A program made the translations under genes and the position numbers. This document shows positions 23,780-37,008 of a stretch of DNA of 64,000 nucleotides, one piece after another (position 1 is the stretch's first letter; each line of letters begins with the position of its first letter). Below the pieces are notes generated by a model, which was not told the origin of the DNA, made no database searches, and saw only the letters and a list, made by a program, of their open reading frames with translations. This DNA is from Colias croceus. Lineage: Eukaryota; Arthropoda; Insecta; Lepidoptera; Pieridae. The stretch is taken from assembly GCF_905220415.1 (NCBI RefSeq), contig NC_059555.1:6750001-6814000 (forward strand). Reading direction: 5' to 3'.

Positions 23780-26719
23780 ATGAAAATAATCTCTGATCTA
23801 GATGATATACAAGTGGCCAATTCAATAATATGCGACATAGATAACATTGATAAACATCTCATAAATTCTAATAGTAAACTCAATCTGAATCTCTTGTCAC
23901 AAAATATACGCAGTATTAACCGTAACATGCCGAATCTTATAACATTTCTCCAAAGATCTAATATTTCGTGGGACATACTTGTGTTATCGGAATGTTGGCT
24001 GTCATCAACTAGAAACATCCCAAGTCTTGATAATTATCATTACATTTCAACATCTTCTCAAAATACTCAAAACGAAGGAGTAGTTATTTATTACAACAAA
24101 CACCTCATTGTAACGCACGAGGAACCTTATATTAGTGATGCTAACTGTTTATTATTAACCTTAAATTCAGAAACTTGTATTATTGCAATATATCGCCCGC
24201 CGAGCCAAACAAATACATCAAAATTCATTAACTCTCTAGATGTACTCCTCACAAAACTTAGTTCTTATAAAAATATTATATTGTGTGGTGATATTAATAT
24301 AGATATCTCATCAAACACAACTGATAAACGGGCATACGATTACCTTAATTTATTAGCTGGTTATCGCATCTTACCTGGCCACATTGTGCCTACTCACGGG
24401 AGGACTTGCCTCGATCATGCTATGATCAGAACTAATCTAAAAGCTACTTGCTTTATAATTGAATCATCTATCACGGACCATGAGTGTGTTGCCGTGAACC
24501 TACAGCAAGTAACATCATCGTTCAATAACTCTAATAAATCGTTTCGTGTTGATTTCATCGGCCTTGACGCAGACTTATCTAATTTTAATTTCAATTATAT
24601 TTCTGAATTTAATGATCCTAACCTAGCTACTGATAAATTAATAAACAGTTTATCTAGCTTCATAATTAAAAACACTCGTATTTTTATAACTCCATTACGG
24701 CAAAAAATACGTAAACCTTGGATAACTAAGTCACTTTTGCGCGTGATGCGAAATCGTGATAATTTACATAAAAAATTAAAGAGAAATCCTAATAATGAAA
24801 CGCTAAAAATTACTTATCATCGCTATAGGAATTTTTGTAACGCTCTAATAAGAAAGGCAAAGCGGAACTTTGAAAAGCAAGAAGTCCAGAAATGTAAAGG
24901 AAATAATAAAAAAATATGGGATTCTATAAAATCTATTTGTAACTGTAAAAAAACATCACCTAGTAATATTAGCTTAGGGTCTACAAATCCTGTCCAAAGT
25001 GCTAATGATTTTAATAATTTCTTCGCTAACGTTGGTGCTAAATTAGCGGATAAGCTAATCAGCTCGAATCAAAATTCAAATCCAGTAATTGACTCATATT
25101 TATATCCAAATTGTTCATCCTCTCTTGATTCACTTGTCTTACTTCCCACTGATAAAGAAGAAGTTCAAAATCTTATTAATGGCTTAAATAATGATTCTCT
25201 CTCCGGCGTTGACTTTATTTCAGGAAAAATTGTTAAGAGGTATGCTAACTTGTTGATTCCACCAATACTACATATCTGCAACTTGAGCTTGTCATTAGGT
25301 ATATTCCCTAACGCTTTTAAAATAGCTTTGATAAATCCAATACATAAGGGAGGTGATAGAGACTGTGTGAATAATTACAGGCCTATATCAATATTGCCAA
25401 CACTATCCAAAATTTTAGAACGTCTAGTAAATAAAAGATTAATTGGCTTCTTAGAGTCCAATAGTAAGCTTTCTTTAAATCAATATGGGTTTAGACGTGG
25501 CAAATCCACTAGTGATGCTGTCCATGAACTAGTCAACTCTATCATCAATAATTTAGATAAACACAAAAATTGTTTAACAATCTTTCTTGATTTGGCAAAA
25601 GCATTCGACACGGTCTCTATCCCTCACCTATTAGATAAACTAGAAAGTATCGGTGTACGTGACATCCCATTAAAACTAATCAGTGACTATTTGACTGATA
25701 GAAGACAACGTGTCAGGCTAAATAGTGATGCAACTAGTGATGAATTATCAGTTAAATATGGAATTCCTCAAGGAAGTATACTCGGACCAACGCTCTTCTT
25801 GATTTATATCAATGGCTTGTGCAACCTCAATCTCCCACATGGTAAAGTCATCACTTTTGCCGATGACACTGCCCTTTTCTTTGTTGGTAATTCATGGGAG
25901 GAGGTATTCAATTACGCTCAACAGGGATTTAATACTGTCTGTAACTGGCTCCAACGCAACATCCTAACGTTAAACGTAATGAAAACAAAATATATGGTTT
26001 TTGCACATAGAAATAAAATGCTTCCATCTTCATCTTTTGCTATTGCAGCTCACTCTTGTTCATCCATTCTTCCGAATTGCCAATGTCCAATACTCGAGAG
26101 GACTGAAACTATTAAATATCTGGGCATAACCATTGATCAGCTCCTATCTTTCAAACCACATATAAATGTACTTGTAACAAGACTGCGTAAATTAATTTAC
26201 ATATTTAAGGGCTTAAGACATATAGGTGATCACCAAGTCATTAAAATGGTTTACTTTGCCCTAGGTAGCTCTTTGATAAATTATTGTATAACATCTTGGG
26301 GCGGTAGTGCAAAGAGTTACCTCATAGAAGTTGAGCGAGCCCAGCGCTCGATCCTCAAAGTTGGTGCTGGTCTCCCTTACCGTTTCCCTACCACCGAACT
26401 ATACAAAAAGTGGGACTTGCTGACGGTTAGACAATCGTTTATACTACAAACAATCTTAAAACAGCATTCTCAACTAGTTTTTGACAAAAACCTACAATTT
26501 AGCCAACGTCGCAAAGATAAGATATGCCCGACCTTACAATTCAAAAGCTTTCATTCACACAATTTTTTCTGCTTCATGGGACCTTTTCTTTATAACCTAA
26601 TAAATAAAACGTTAAACATATATCCTAAAAATAAATATAATTGTAAATCAGCCGTAAGTAATTATTTGAAAACCCTAGACTACCAACAAACTGAAAATCT
26701 TTTAAACATAAAAACTTAA
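23780..26719 (+). CDS. Non-LTR retrotransposon ORF2: AP-like endonuclease and reverse transcriptase (CR1/Jockey-like)
   Basis: Uninterrupted 979-residue polyprotein that would nick target DNA and reverse-transcribe its own RNA. The endonuclease domain spans about 35-240: SQNIRS (N42), SECW (E71), CGDINID (D171, N173) and TDHE (D233, H234). A linker follows, and the RT domain covers about 450-790: YRPIS (533-537), NQYGFRRGKST (567-577), LDLAKAFD (603-610), GIPQGSILGP (661-670) and catalytic FADD (693-696). A C-terminal region with no recognisable RNase H or zinc knuckle runs to 979. All catalytic residues are present and there are no stops or frameshifts, so the copy is young. No convincing ORF1 lies upstream. 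Motif style and the microsatellite tail suggest the CR1 group (Zenon/Daphne/L2-like); the exact clade is uncertain. Confidence 0.95.
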   Translation: MKIISDLDDIQVANSIICDIDNIDKHLINSNSKLNLNLLSQNIRSINRNMPNLITFLQRSNISWDILVLSECWLSSTRNIPSLDNYHYISTSSQNTQNEGVVIYYNKHLIVTHEEPYISDANCLLLTLNSETCIIAIYRPPSQTNTSKFINSLDVLLTKLSSYKNIILCGDINIDISSNTTDKRAYDYLNLLAGYRILPGHIVPTHGRTCLDHAMIRTNLKATCFIIESSITDHECVAVNLQQVTSSFNNSNKSFRVDFIGLDADLSNFNFNYISEFNDPNLATDKLINSLSSFIIKNTRIFITPLRQKIRKPWITKSLLRVMRNRDNLHKKLKRNPNNETLKITYHRYRNFCNALIRKAKRNFEKQEVQKCKGNNKKIWDSIKSICNCKKTSPSNISLGSTNPVQSANDFNNFFANVGAKLADKLISSNQNSNPVIDSYLYPNCSSSLDSLVLLPTDKEEVQNLINGLNNDSLSGVDFISGKIVKRYANLLIPPILHICNLSLSLGIFPNAFKIALINPIHKGGDRDCVNNYRPISILPTLSKILERLVNKRLIGFLESNSKLSLNQYGFRRGKSTSDAVHELVNSIINNLDKHKNCLTIFLDLAKAFDTVSIPHLLDKLESIGVRDIPLKLISDYLTDRRQRVRLNSDATSDELSVKYGIPQGSILGPTLFLIYINGLCNLNLPHGKVITFADDTALFFVGNSWEEVFNYAQQGFNTVCNWLQRNILTLNVMKTKYMVFAHRNKMLPSSSFAIAAHSCSSILPNCQCPILERTETIKYLGITIDQLLSFKPHINVLVTRLRKLIYIFKGLRHIGDHQVIKMVYFALGSSLINYCITSWGGSAKSYLIEVERAQRSILKVGAGLPYRFPTTELYKKWDLLTVRQSFILQTILKQHSQLVFDKNLQFSQRRKDKICPTLQFKSFHSHNFFCFMGPFLYNLINKTLNIYPKNKYNCKSAVSNYLKTLDYQQTENLLNIKT

Positions 26720-26751
26720 TGTTTATTCCGCACTGTTTATACATCTTTCTA

Positions 26752-26925
26752 TATATGACACACACACGCACAAACGCAAAAACGCACGCATAGACGCACT
26801 CACACATACACGCAGACGCACACACAAACTAACACATTCACACACCCACACATACAAACATACATATTACACGCGCACACATACATGCAGACAAACACTC
26901 ACTACACAATTACACATACACTGGT
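26752..26925. repeat. AC-rich degenerate (CA)n tract in the LINE 3' UTR
   Basis: About 170 bases of ACAC/CGCA/CATA repeats directly after the ORF2 stop, with little G on this strand. It is an imperfect dinucleotide array and belongs to the LINE 3' UTR. A related GT-rich tract at 37550-37615 may come from a minus-strand LINE of similar design. Confidence 0.8.
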
Positions 26926-27080
26926 CACGTATTAATAGGTCTATATTATTTTAAGTAGAAGTAGATATTAAGTTCAGTCTATTGTTTTGTTTTTTCTCTT
27001 CTTGCCATTTGTTTATTATGTTAAGTTATAAATGTATTTAAGTAGTATCATCCGCGAGGGGGGCTAGTGATCTGTACTAC

Positions 27081-27178
27081 AGGTCTTTCACAGACCTATT
27101 TCAGACACTAGTCCTTCACAACGTAAATGCTACACGTTTACATATTTTGTTCTATTGTAATAGTATAAGTTGTGAAGG
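27081..27178 (+). other. Two stem-loops at the LINE 3' end
   Basis: AGGTCT (27081-27086) pairs with AGACCT (27092-27097) across a 5-base loop, and CCTTCACAAC (27113-27122) pairs with GTTGTGAAGG (27169-27178). The second stem ends two bases before the AATAAATAAAG tail. In CR1/L2-group LINEs such as eel UnaL2, a 3' stem-loop is what the reverse transcriptase recognises, so these are candidate RT-binding structures. Confidence 0.65.
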
Positions 27179-27228
27179 CAAATAAATAAAGTTTTTTTAT
27201 TTTTATTTTTTTTTATTTTTTTATTTTT

Positions 27229-30200
27229 AATCATATGTATCAATTTCTTGTTGACTTTGGAAGCTTAATTTAAAAACATAAATTGTAACATGTTGGATTC
27301 ATAATATGGTTGATTTTACGAAAGTTATTTTTCAGAGAAATACTGGTTGCATGTTCGATTTCATGTCAGTATATTGTTCATTTAAAATACAGGTAAGTAT
27401 ACCTAACTTGATACAAACATGAATTATTAGAAAATAGCAGTCAGTGGCAGCAGGCAGATGGCCTATGATTGAATTCTAAATTCTTAAATCGTTAATTAAG
27501 TCTTCAGTTTCTAGAAGGGTAATATTGAAAATTGCAATCCATCCTATCTCTACCTATCTTGCGAATAGGTAGTTATTAAAAAACGATTCATTTACGTAAT
27601 CTTTAACGATGTTATAAAATCTTTTAGTTAAAGTCTGTTAATTTAGGAAATTCATACATCAAAAAAATTGAGGATTTCAAATATAACCTTATGAAAGAAA
27701 GAACTAATAAATTAAAAACTAATTAATTCACGTTAACCAAAAGTCGATTAATTGAGCTATTTATAGACATAGTTTCCTGCCATATGTTATCCACACAATT
27801 TGTATGTCATAACTTGATTAACATAGTTATTTAGTAGTCTGTGCTGGAATTTAGAATGAAATATTTTCTTGGTAGTTTTATTTTTTATTTAAATTAGGTA
27901 CCTACTTAACACATTTTATGGAAATTTAAAGCCAAATTTAACCAGAGATAAAACATCGAATAGGTACATAGTATAACAATTTAGTAATGCATAAGTACCT
28001 ACCACTATTTTAAGTTTAATAATTTTACTATCACGACAGAAAAAACAACATAAATTTACAAACAATAGCTTTTCATGTTGACACGTTACATTGTTTTTTT
28101 TAAATGTCATCTTGTTATTGATCATCTTTTTTTAATTTTTACAAAATATATGTATAGTTATGTCTTTAATCGTACATTGTAATTACATATTCCACGTCCA
28201 GAACATAAATATTTAGAACAATATTACACTTTGCAGACTTACACTAAACAACTGTCCACTTTTCTGTAAATTCATTGATTCTCATAGAATATAGATTATC
28301 TCTTTATTCTCTATTCTTTAAAATCTGAGTGTCTCTACACTACACTTGTGTTCAAAATTAGGTAGAGATTTCTGGGAGCTTATTATTTTACAGGACACTT
28401 GAAAACTTCATTGAGAGATGCTACTATCTCTCACTGAAGTAAGTGAAGACTATTTTTCCTTCATTACCTTTATCAATTATTTATTTATATTGTTAAAATT
28501 TTCTGCGTAACGAACTCCCGATCAACCCTTCTAAACGTAGTCCTCCAAACTATTGAAACTTTCAAGACAGTCAAAAATAGGCCCGCCCGTATAAGAAAAG
28601 GGTTAGTTAATTTGCAAGAAAAAGCCCGTAAAACAGAAAAGTTGACGACCACTCGACGCCTTTGTGTTCCGCTGAAATATTCACGTCTTGCCAATTTGTA
28701 GCTCGTCTTACAATGTAACTGCACTCTAGAAAACTAACAACTGTGAACCATTTTTATCTCTTTTGTGATAAAGTTCAAGTTGAACTCGAAATTTATAGTC
28801 TTTGTTTTATTTATTTCTGATGTTATTGTGTGATATAATACAGAAGAGATGGCAATTTGTTTTGAAGTGAAAATGGACAGGTAAAAATTATCTACGATAG
28901 GTAATTGTGTACCTAGATTGTTACTAAGTGATACAGTTTTTAACAATAATTGTAGGAGTAATCTATGAGAGGTCTATCTACTAAATATTTAACTTTTGCA
29001 AAGAAAAATTATTGGCTTAAGTTATTATACTTAGATATTATAGTTAAATAGTTCCTAGTAGGTACAGGATATGATAATATGGTAAAATTATTTAATGAGG
29101 GACTTTGAATACACTTTTTCAATAATATATCTTTATTTACAGTGGATTCACTGTAAATTTTTCAATTCTCACATACTGAACTCAAACTCCTCCTACTCTT
29201 AAATACAAATAAACAAAATTGTTGATTAAAATAATTAAAAGTAGCAAAAACATAAACAGCACGCTTTCTTAAAAAATAATTGTATAAAATATCAACAAAA
29301 ACATTTTTTTTTCAATAATGGCATAGATTATGCGAGAGTACTTAAAGTTCAATGAACACTAATTATTGTATCTGCTCTTCATTACGTTCCTGCAACTAAC
29401 TTCACTTGCGTTGAATTTTGAAACCTGCGCGCGCAACTTTTTCAATGCGACGAAACTCTTTCGCGCCAAAACCTTATAGGTTATTTTCAGTTTTTCTTTA
29501 TCAAATATTAAGAACTTTATAATCATATTCAGAGATAAATATTATTGATATATTTGATAAAATATTCTTTTAAATCTTTACATGCAATGAAATATTTTTA
29601 CAAAAAAAAAAAAAATAATTTAACAATTTTCCACTGTCTGCCAATTCCATGATACTTATATTTTAAACGACGTACAGTATTGTTCAATTCTGTTGTTCAT
29701 CTCTCATCAGCACAAAAGCCTCAGGTCGTATAATTACTCTCCTGAAATTCTAAGGCCTCAAGTGGAAATTTTAACAAAATACTCACGCATTAAATTCAAG
29801 TATTGTCAATTCCACATTCCCAGTGAATAGGAACACCAATTATTTCCACGTAATTAGAGAATGTTTCTTTAACCATCTCCACACTCGAGCGCAAGCACTC
29901 CGGCTGCCAGGTAATTGTAAGCTATGACGCGTTCCCTCTAATTTCTTTTCTATGACATAACTACGCCATCAAGTGCACCACTCGAAGCAGTATCTCTAAA
30001 TTTCAACAATTCTCAAACCCGTCCCATTCAATTTGCACCGCATAAATTGTCGCAGATCTCGAAAAACAATATCCCCCAAATTTTTTTCTAAATGCACCCA
30101 CGTAAGAGGCAATTAGTTATAAAATGTTACTCTTTTTAAAACCCCAAGTTGAATGCATCTTCCAAAATACCGAGACGCTTGACACAAGTGTCATTCCGTC

Positions 30201-33200
30201 GGTCTGACAATGGCAGCTATCCAAAAATTCTGCGCCTCAATTCATAACCAACCCTTTCTTAGCCGAGTGTTTATTAGGGAGAAACATTATTATTAATTGG
30301 TTTTTCAACAAGATAGCTTTTATAAGAGCTCCATAAAGGTATCCGAAAATAATCAGGAGTAGGTACGCATTAATTGTCTTTAGTCATATCGCTCGGTGAA
30401 GAGCAGGGAGTCGAGGTGGTTTTCGCCACTTGTGCGCTGGTTTTAGTGAATTTTACTACTTACACTTGAGGTAATGACGTGATATTTTGTAGGAAGAAGT
30501 CAGTTTTGTTTGCAACAAAGTAAGCAAAGTATAAAGCTCTAACAAGGGTGGATAATAAACAGAAGTGTGATATTGGGGATATGTTCCGGAGGACTCAAGC
30601 TCTCTGCGTAGACTAATAATTAAACGTATGATGCATAGTTATTTTATTTTCTAACGAACTAAAAAGGAAGCTCTATTCTTAATGTTAGATAAGAAAATAG
30701 TTTTTTTATTTATTCAACATCAACTGAAGTCAATACTGTAAAATTTTGATGAGTTCTGATACATACACAATCGAACAACCATACAATGCTGCTACCATAG
30801 TAAACTACAGAACATAAAAAGTAAATAAGTTACCTTATATTATATACCTCGATTGCCTCGATGTACATTACATCGACGAGCAAAAAGTAACAAGTGTCCA
30901 ACATTAATTTAATGATTATGTTTGCGCAAAGTAAATGCGTAATACACGCACAATGCGTGTACCAAAAAAGATTTACTCGTAATTAAAATTGTTGATCGGC
31001 ATTAACCTGGTTGGGCACATAATTAAAAAGCAGCGGTACACATGTCAGTTAATAAATACCGTAGTGCAGAGATAAGAATCCGTGTCGAGCTGACATGCGG
31101 TATTTATCGGAATTATTGCCACTAATTGCGTTTGTAAGAATGTACTTCGAGTCCATGATAGCGCTGGTATGCCGAGAGCGGGCCCTGCGCTACCCCGTAC
31201 TATTAGATCTCACTTAGATGACGTCTACGCCTACCCTACACTATGATGCTGAGCTACCGTATCCCTATTGGGACTTATAAAGTATGTAACTTAAAAAGTC
31301 TTCGCTTGATGAAAAGCTACTATAGTGGTAAAATTGTAATCCTTAACCATACATCTTCCTGAAATTCAGAGACTGAAACTGAATTGACCATTGTCTAAAG
31401 GTGATATAAAAAATGGTATTTCAAGTGATCCTGTGAGCACAAAGGATATAATATAACGAATTAGTGCCTAAATGTGTGGACCATGAAACTATTGATTTAA
31501 AGGAATCTGTAAGATTTCGAGAACCTTATAAGTTTCATAAATCTGATAATATGCATTGTTGAAGCAATGTAGAGGGAAATTCAATCTGCACAAAATGAAA
31601 AGGAATTTATACTTCTTTTATTAATTAATTCGATTACAAACAAATGTGTTTTAAATCATTTTAAAGTATCACAATGATAACGTCCTGAAACTGAAAATAC
31701 ATGCCAGTATCTTACCTGGTTGTCAGTCTGTTGTATGAGGGAAAAGTAGTAAAATAATTTTGAATTGCTCATTAAAGAATATTTCAACACACAGCCAATT
31801 TTAAAATATCTCTTCAACACTGGCTCATAATGAATAACAGTAAATTACTCGCTTCTGCACTGTCAAGACGAAAAACAATAATTTTAATTAATACTTACAC
31901 ACCCATAGTAGTGGTAGACCACACATGGTGGCCTAAAGTATGGTGAAATTCTTATATAAGTATTTTGTTCCACAAATAATGAATCAAATCTATTAATTAA
32001 ACGTTGTACCATTAAATAGGCAATAGCTAAGTTTTTCATATTTTCTCACGTAGCAGCAAGCAATACAGGGTATCCATGACTTATTACGGCTAAATTAATA
32101 TACTTAACAACTTGCTATGGCGTATGGTGTTGGTATTTTATTTAAGGATTTATATTTCTTTAAACTTTTTAGGAAATAGAGCAAATGGTTGCAATGTTGT
32201 TAGTGTTAGTTTGACAGTCGATTTTATGTGGATAGGATGTTGTTTTTAATATTTTAATTACAACTAAATTGCTAACTTATGTAATTCTTTTTAAAAGGTG
32301 AAGATGCAATTTCAAGATTTTTAAAGAATATAATTTAAGTTTATGTCGTACTTAGTTGTTCAAGACTATAAGTATGGTGAAATGCCTCAAATTCAACCTT
32401 CCCTTATTAATAAGTTTTTATTTCAGGACCTCAATGGCAATTATCAGCAAGCCTACTGCCTACCTGAAATTTCCATTCCAACTCATCAGCAGTGTCTATA
32501 ACCGTAAAAATATTATTTCATAGAAAACGGTTATTGAACTTGAAACGTAAAGGCACCTTGTTCATCTCTCTTTTTCAGTCAACAACGTATGACAAAAGCA
32601 ACAAACTCATACTCATATCTCGTAGAATTTCAGTGGACAATCACATATAAATAAAATAGTATATTGTTATCTGGAACAAAAACCTCATGTCACCATACCA
32701 TACTGTCTCCGTAACAAGTTACATACAATATGATTTATTGCAATTTTTTACCTCGCGTGCGTGCTACGCCCACTTTTCAGACGGGATTGTGAGCCATAAA
32801 TTTAAACCTGAATGCATGGCCGACTTGTGCAGTACTCAAGTAATTTATAATGAAGTATTATTACCGGATCATACATGGATATGTACATTATATGTGGTGA
32901 AAAGAGATGGCATATAATATAAGCCAATCGCGTTACCCTTTGTGGGGCACGGGGTCTCGTCAACACCTTTCATTGCAGATTTTATAGGCTCTTTTGTTTT
33001 GTGTAGTCTTAGTACTTATCTTTCCAATAGTTATTTTATAAAAATATATAACTAAAATTACTTCTTCTTAATACAACAGATATTAAATGGTTTATGGTAA
33101 TATTCTGTGGTGAATGGTGATATCAACATCAATAGTTATCGTAATCATAATATTAATGGTTTAAATTTTTAACTATTAGGTAGGACGTAAGGAATTAAAC

Positions 33201-34242
33201 GACGCAGGATTAAATAATGATTTCGTTCACATTTTGTTAAAAACCAGTTTCCGTTTATTATATCATCTTTTCAAATAAAAAGTGTAGACTGTAGATATTA
33301 ATTCAAATAACTACACATGTTTGGAAATTTTAAATACACGAAATAATTTTAAAATATAAAAAACTTTCTTTACACTTTCAGCCATGAATATTTTATTTTT
33401 AATGAATAGCAAGTAACAACTGTTTCGCACAAAGAAATCGCAATGACATGTTAAATGATCACTCCGAAGGAACACAAAGCCGCGACAATTTTCAACAATA
33501 ACACAATGAAAGGTAATAAAGTTGGAGAAAAACCACAGGCTTTTGAGCAAAACACCAGATTGCAAACGAGAGCTAAAAGGATGATGATGTTATAGGTAAA
33601 TGTTTAACAATAGAAACGAGATTTTTATTGTGTAAATTATTTAATAATGTGATGACATTATCGGGAAATTTGTAAAAAAATTAACACTTGTAAGGTCTTG
33701 TTTCGTGTAAGAGAATTATCGCATACGATCACTCTATGTCTATTGTATTTATTTGATTCATGTATTGTGAAAATATTTTAAAATTGATCATTTCCAATTT
33801 CATGTCAATCATGTTCGCTTGTTATATAATATTTCTTTTTTGTCTACGAATAATTTGTAGGAAACTTTCTTAAATTACTTATTAGAACATCGATTTCATG
33901 AAAATTACTGAACATATCTTGTTATTACTCTTAATTATGTATTTCATCAAAAAAAGGTGTGCTTAAAAAGCTGATGTTGTGGTGTGAGGTGTCATGGATA
34001 TTTTGAACTCTGAAAAAGGCAAAATAATAAGACGTTAAAGGAAGTGGTTACAATCCGTTCGTGATCATTGTATTGCAAACGATTTGTGCGTCACGATACA
34101 AATGAGATGAACAAGTTTTGAGATGAACAGATGTGGTCCTAATGAGACCTCATCCGTAACTTACCATGGAGTTATTATGATAATCCAATTGCTTTTGAAC
34201 ATAATATGCACTTTTTATTTAATTTTCAGAATATGCTTATAA
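27229..34242. other. Gene-free, repeat-poor 7-kb spacer
   Basis: Strikingly lacks the Helitron and MITE ends common elsewhere. AT-rich, with a (A)13-like run near 29600 and GC-richer patches at 29420-29470 and 31150-31250. No exon recognised. Confidence 0.45.
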
Positions 34243-34355
34243 CTAGCTGTGCCCCACAGTTTTACCCGAAGTGCTCCGCTCCCGTTGGTCATAGCGTGAT
34301 GAAGAATTTTTCAAATCGGACCTAGTTCCTGAGATTAGCGCGATCAAACAAAATA
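34243..34355 (-). mobile_element. Helitron-like element, truncated
   Basis: CTAG|T at 34243-34246 on the minus strand, then GTTTTACCCGAAGTGCTCCG and ATTTTTCAAATCGGACC. The TACTAATATT left end is missing, so the copy is 5'-truncated or decayed. Confidence 0.6.
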
Positions 34356-36785
34356 GATTTATTTGACGTCTTCTAGTGATATCAGCTGAATCATCTGATT
34401 GTCTTCTTGCTCTTTAAAGTATTAAAATATAGTTCTTAGCAATAACTATAATTGTAGTAGGTAGTAGGTACCTACTCAAATAAACTAGGTACTTACGATT
34501 TATTTCTGTCATTACGTTTCTGAAATCATCATATAACTTATCAGTCATACCATTATTAACCTACATGAAATAAAAATAAAAAAGTTAAAAATACACAAGA
34601 ACTAGAATTAACAATTTATGGCATATAAAATTTCAATTACCTCGTTTACTTTTATAATGTAAAAGCAAGTAATTTTACGACAGTGCCTCCGGATTACCAT
34701 AAAACCAACGTACATAAATAGCATCTTGTTTCGTTATCAAGTGCTTCTGTTCCCGTTGAAATTACACCACAATAGCAAATCATACACATTGTTACTGCTT
34801 GAGGACGATTGAGACAATAAAAATTGATAAATCGTTAGATAAAAATAAAATAGACTCTGGCGACGAAGATCAAAAATGTAGAGGACTAGATGGTGCTCTT
34901 TTTCTGATTATTTTTTGGAATTAAAATCAATGAACGATATGTTTTTAATTATTTCGTTAGGATAAAATATTGATAAGCTTTATGACCCAGTGGCGTAGTT
35001 AATGAAACTGCAACAAACTAGGTGAACAATCGTGAGGAACTATTTTACATTTTCTAGTAAAAAATTAATGAGATGAAGTATTTTCGAAAGTGTCTCGGAT
35101 CTCATATCAAATCAAATAATGTATTTGTTATACATTGCTATTTATTTAAAACTTCCATAGTACGATAAGTACGACATAATGAAATCATGAAGAAAATACT
35201 TACGTAACTAACCTACAAAATCAAAATAGCTTGCGACGAAGCCCACTTTAAAACTTTAAACAGCTAAATGGTTTAAATATAACTTTATTAAGTTAAAGAC
35301 CTCGATTATTGTTAAGAGGAAAAACCACCTCTTTATTTAGCAAACTAGAGCAATGCCGTACTTTGATATTTTGCAAAAACTCTGTCAACCTTAACCCAAG
35401 TTAAACTCCATTGTCTATGGGAGTTCGTAATGATTTGAAGCTTTGCAAAACTAGTCTACTAGAGCTCTATAGGTATCCAAATGGATAGAAAATTAATACA
35501 AATCTTCTATAGCTAATTATTAATTTAACGTATGTATAATTATAGCTGACAGACAAATTAAACTATAAACAAATGAATAGATATGAAAGCGTGTATTACT
35601 GCAGCCATTATAGAAACAACAAAGATTTAGTGTTTTACTAAATCATTCTATTGATATAGCACTTGCTTTTTACTTCAAGAATTCCATTGCAGATAACATA
35701 GACCCTATGCTTTCATTCTTGTCAAAATAAATTAAATTAAATCCTCAAATTAAATGGTACATCTAGTTAATCTACATCCATGTATTTGGCAGATAATAGC
35801 CGCAGCAAACAGTTCAGTTAACAAACAAATACATACTGCGTGCCGCGGATCCGCTACAAAACCCAATAAGGGTTGATTCGCTTGATTGCAATCAACCCTC
35901 TGTTTCGCCATTCATCGGACGTGATATGAAAGAATAAATTTCTTTATTTCATTTACTATTTAACGTTACGATACGTTCGGTCTAACATCTGTTTGGCATT
36001 GATTTTTGTAATGAAATTGAATGGAATGATCTTAATTACGAATTATTTGAAAAATATAACAGCGTTATTAGATTCGATTATTTTACAAAAAACAATTGCC
36101 TGAATAACACAGGACAAACTACTACTTAAAATCGTCATCCCAGATTTATATAAGTATTATTTATTATAAACAATTACGACAAAAATAACAACAAAAGCTA
36201 AATCAGGTATATTCCACTTGTTAAACTAAATTAATTTTCGAGACATGAACTGAATATAAAAAATTACTTGGCTATCTTCATTATGCTGTTAATCCTTCCT
36301 AATAAGATGATACCAGTATAACATGATTATGAATTCATAACATATTCAAAGGATAAAAAAGTCCTGACCACGATATCCTACTATTATAATTAATTGCAAA
36401 TTAAATTAATTGAATTATGTTTTTTCACGTGACGGTATCTTTGCTTGCTACAATGTTAATTAAAAACATTTATGACGAGTATCCGACTTTCATGTTTCGA
36501 CCGATTATAATGTACGAAGAATCTATTAACACTTATAAGGGCTTGTTATGTTATAATGACGTAACGATCCTATGCCTTAATTCGGTATAGGATGTGAAAA
36601 AGGCTGACTAATATCAACGACACCAGTTGAATGAATAAACATAATATTTGTAAGAGCAAATAGCCGACAAGAGCAAATACCTGTGTACCTACTATTAGTA
36701 GTGTCCGTACTAACCATGTCATGTCCATATCTAACACCTGACGATCAGGGATTAGATATAGTACCTATGGTTGAATTATGTCAAA
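34356..36785. other. Gene-free spacer
   Basis: AT-rich; nothing recognised apart from short inverted GGGTTGATTCG/AATCAACCCT at about 35868-35899. Confidence 0.45.
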
Positions 36786-37008
36786 CTAGATTTCCGCTCG
36801 CGGCTTCGCCCGCGTTTGCAAAGGAAAACCCGCATAGTTCCCATTCCCGTGGGATTTCCGGGATAAAAACTATCCTATGTGTTAATCCAAGTTACCCTCT
36901 ATATGTGTGCTAAATTTCATTGTAATCGGTTTAGTAGTTTTTACGTGAAAGAGTAACAAACATCCATACATCCATACTTGCAAACTTTCGCCTTTATAAT
37001 ATTTATGT
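36786..37008 (-). mobile_element. Helitron-like element, near full length
   Basis: CTAG|T (36786-36789), GCTCGCGGCTTCGCCCGCG hairpin, CCCGTGGGATTTCCGGGA box, ending near the inverted TATAATATT at about 36996-37004. Confidence 0.7.

Larger units (their letters stand above)
23560..27228 (+). mobile_element. CR1-like LINE, nearly complete at the 3' end
   Basis: The element includes ORF2, an AC-rich 3' UTR, two stem-loops and AATAAATAAAG followed by a T/A microsatellite. The 3' boundary near 27228 is where the TTTTTTAT-type repeats stop. The 5' boundary is a guess: I find no ORF1 or promoter motif and no target duplication, so 5' truncation is possible. Confidence 0.7.

Noticed and set aside
23578..23796. 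Possible ORF1 of the LINE overlapping ORF2 by 17 bases
   Set aside because: Starts only with GTG, 72 codons, no zinc knuckle, PHD or RRM signature; too short for ORF1.
26625..26825. 66-codon cysteine-rich minus-strand frame
   Set aside because: Antisense of the AC-rich LINE 3' UTR; the Cys pattern comes from the dinucleotide repeat.
28485..28724. 79-codon arginine-rich minus-strand frame
   Set aside because: No domain and no supporting context; probable chance frame.
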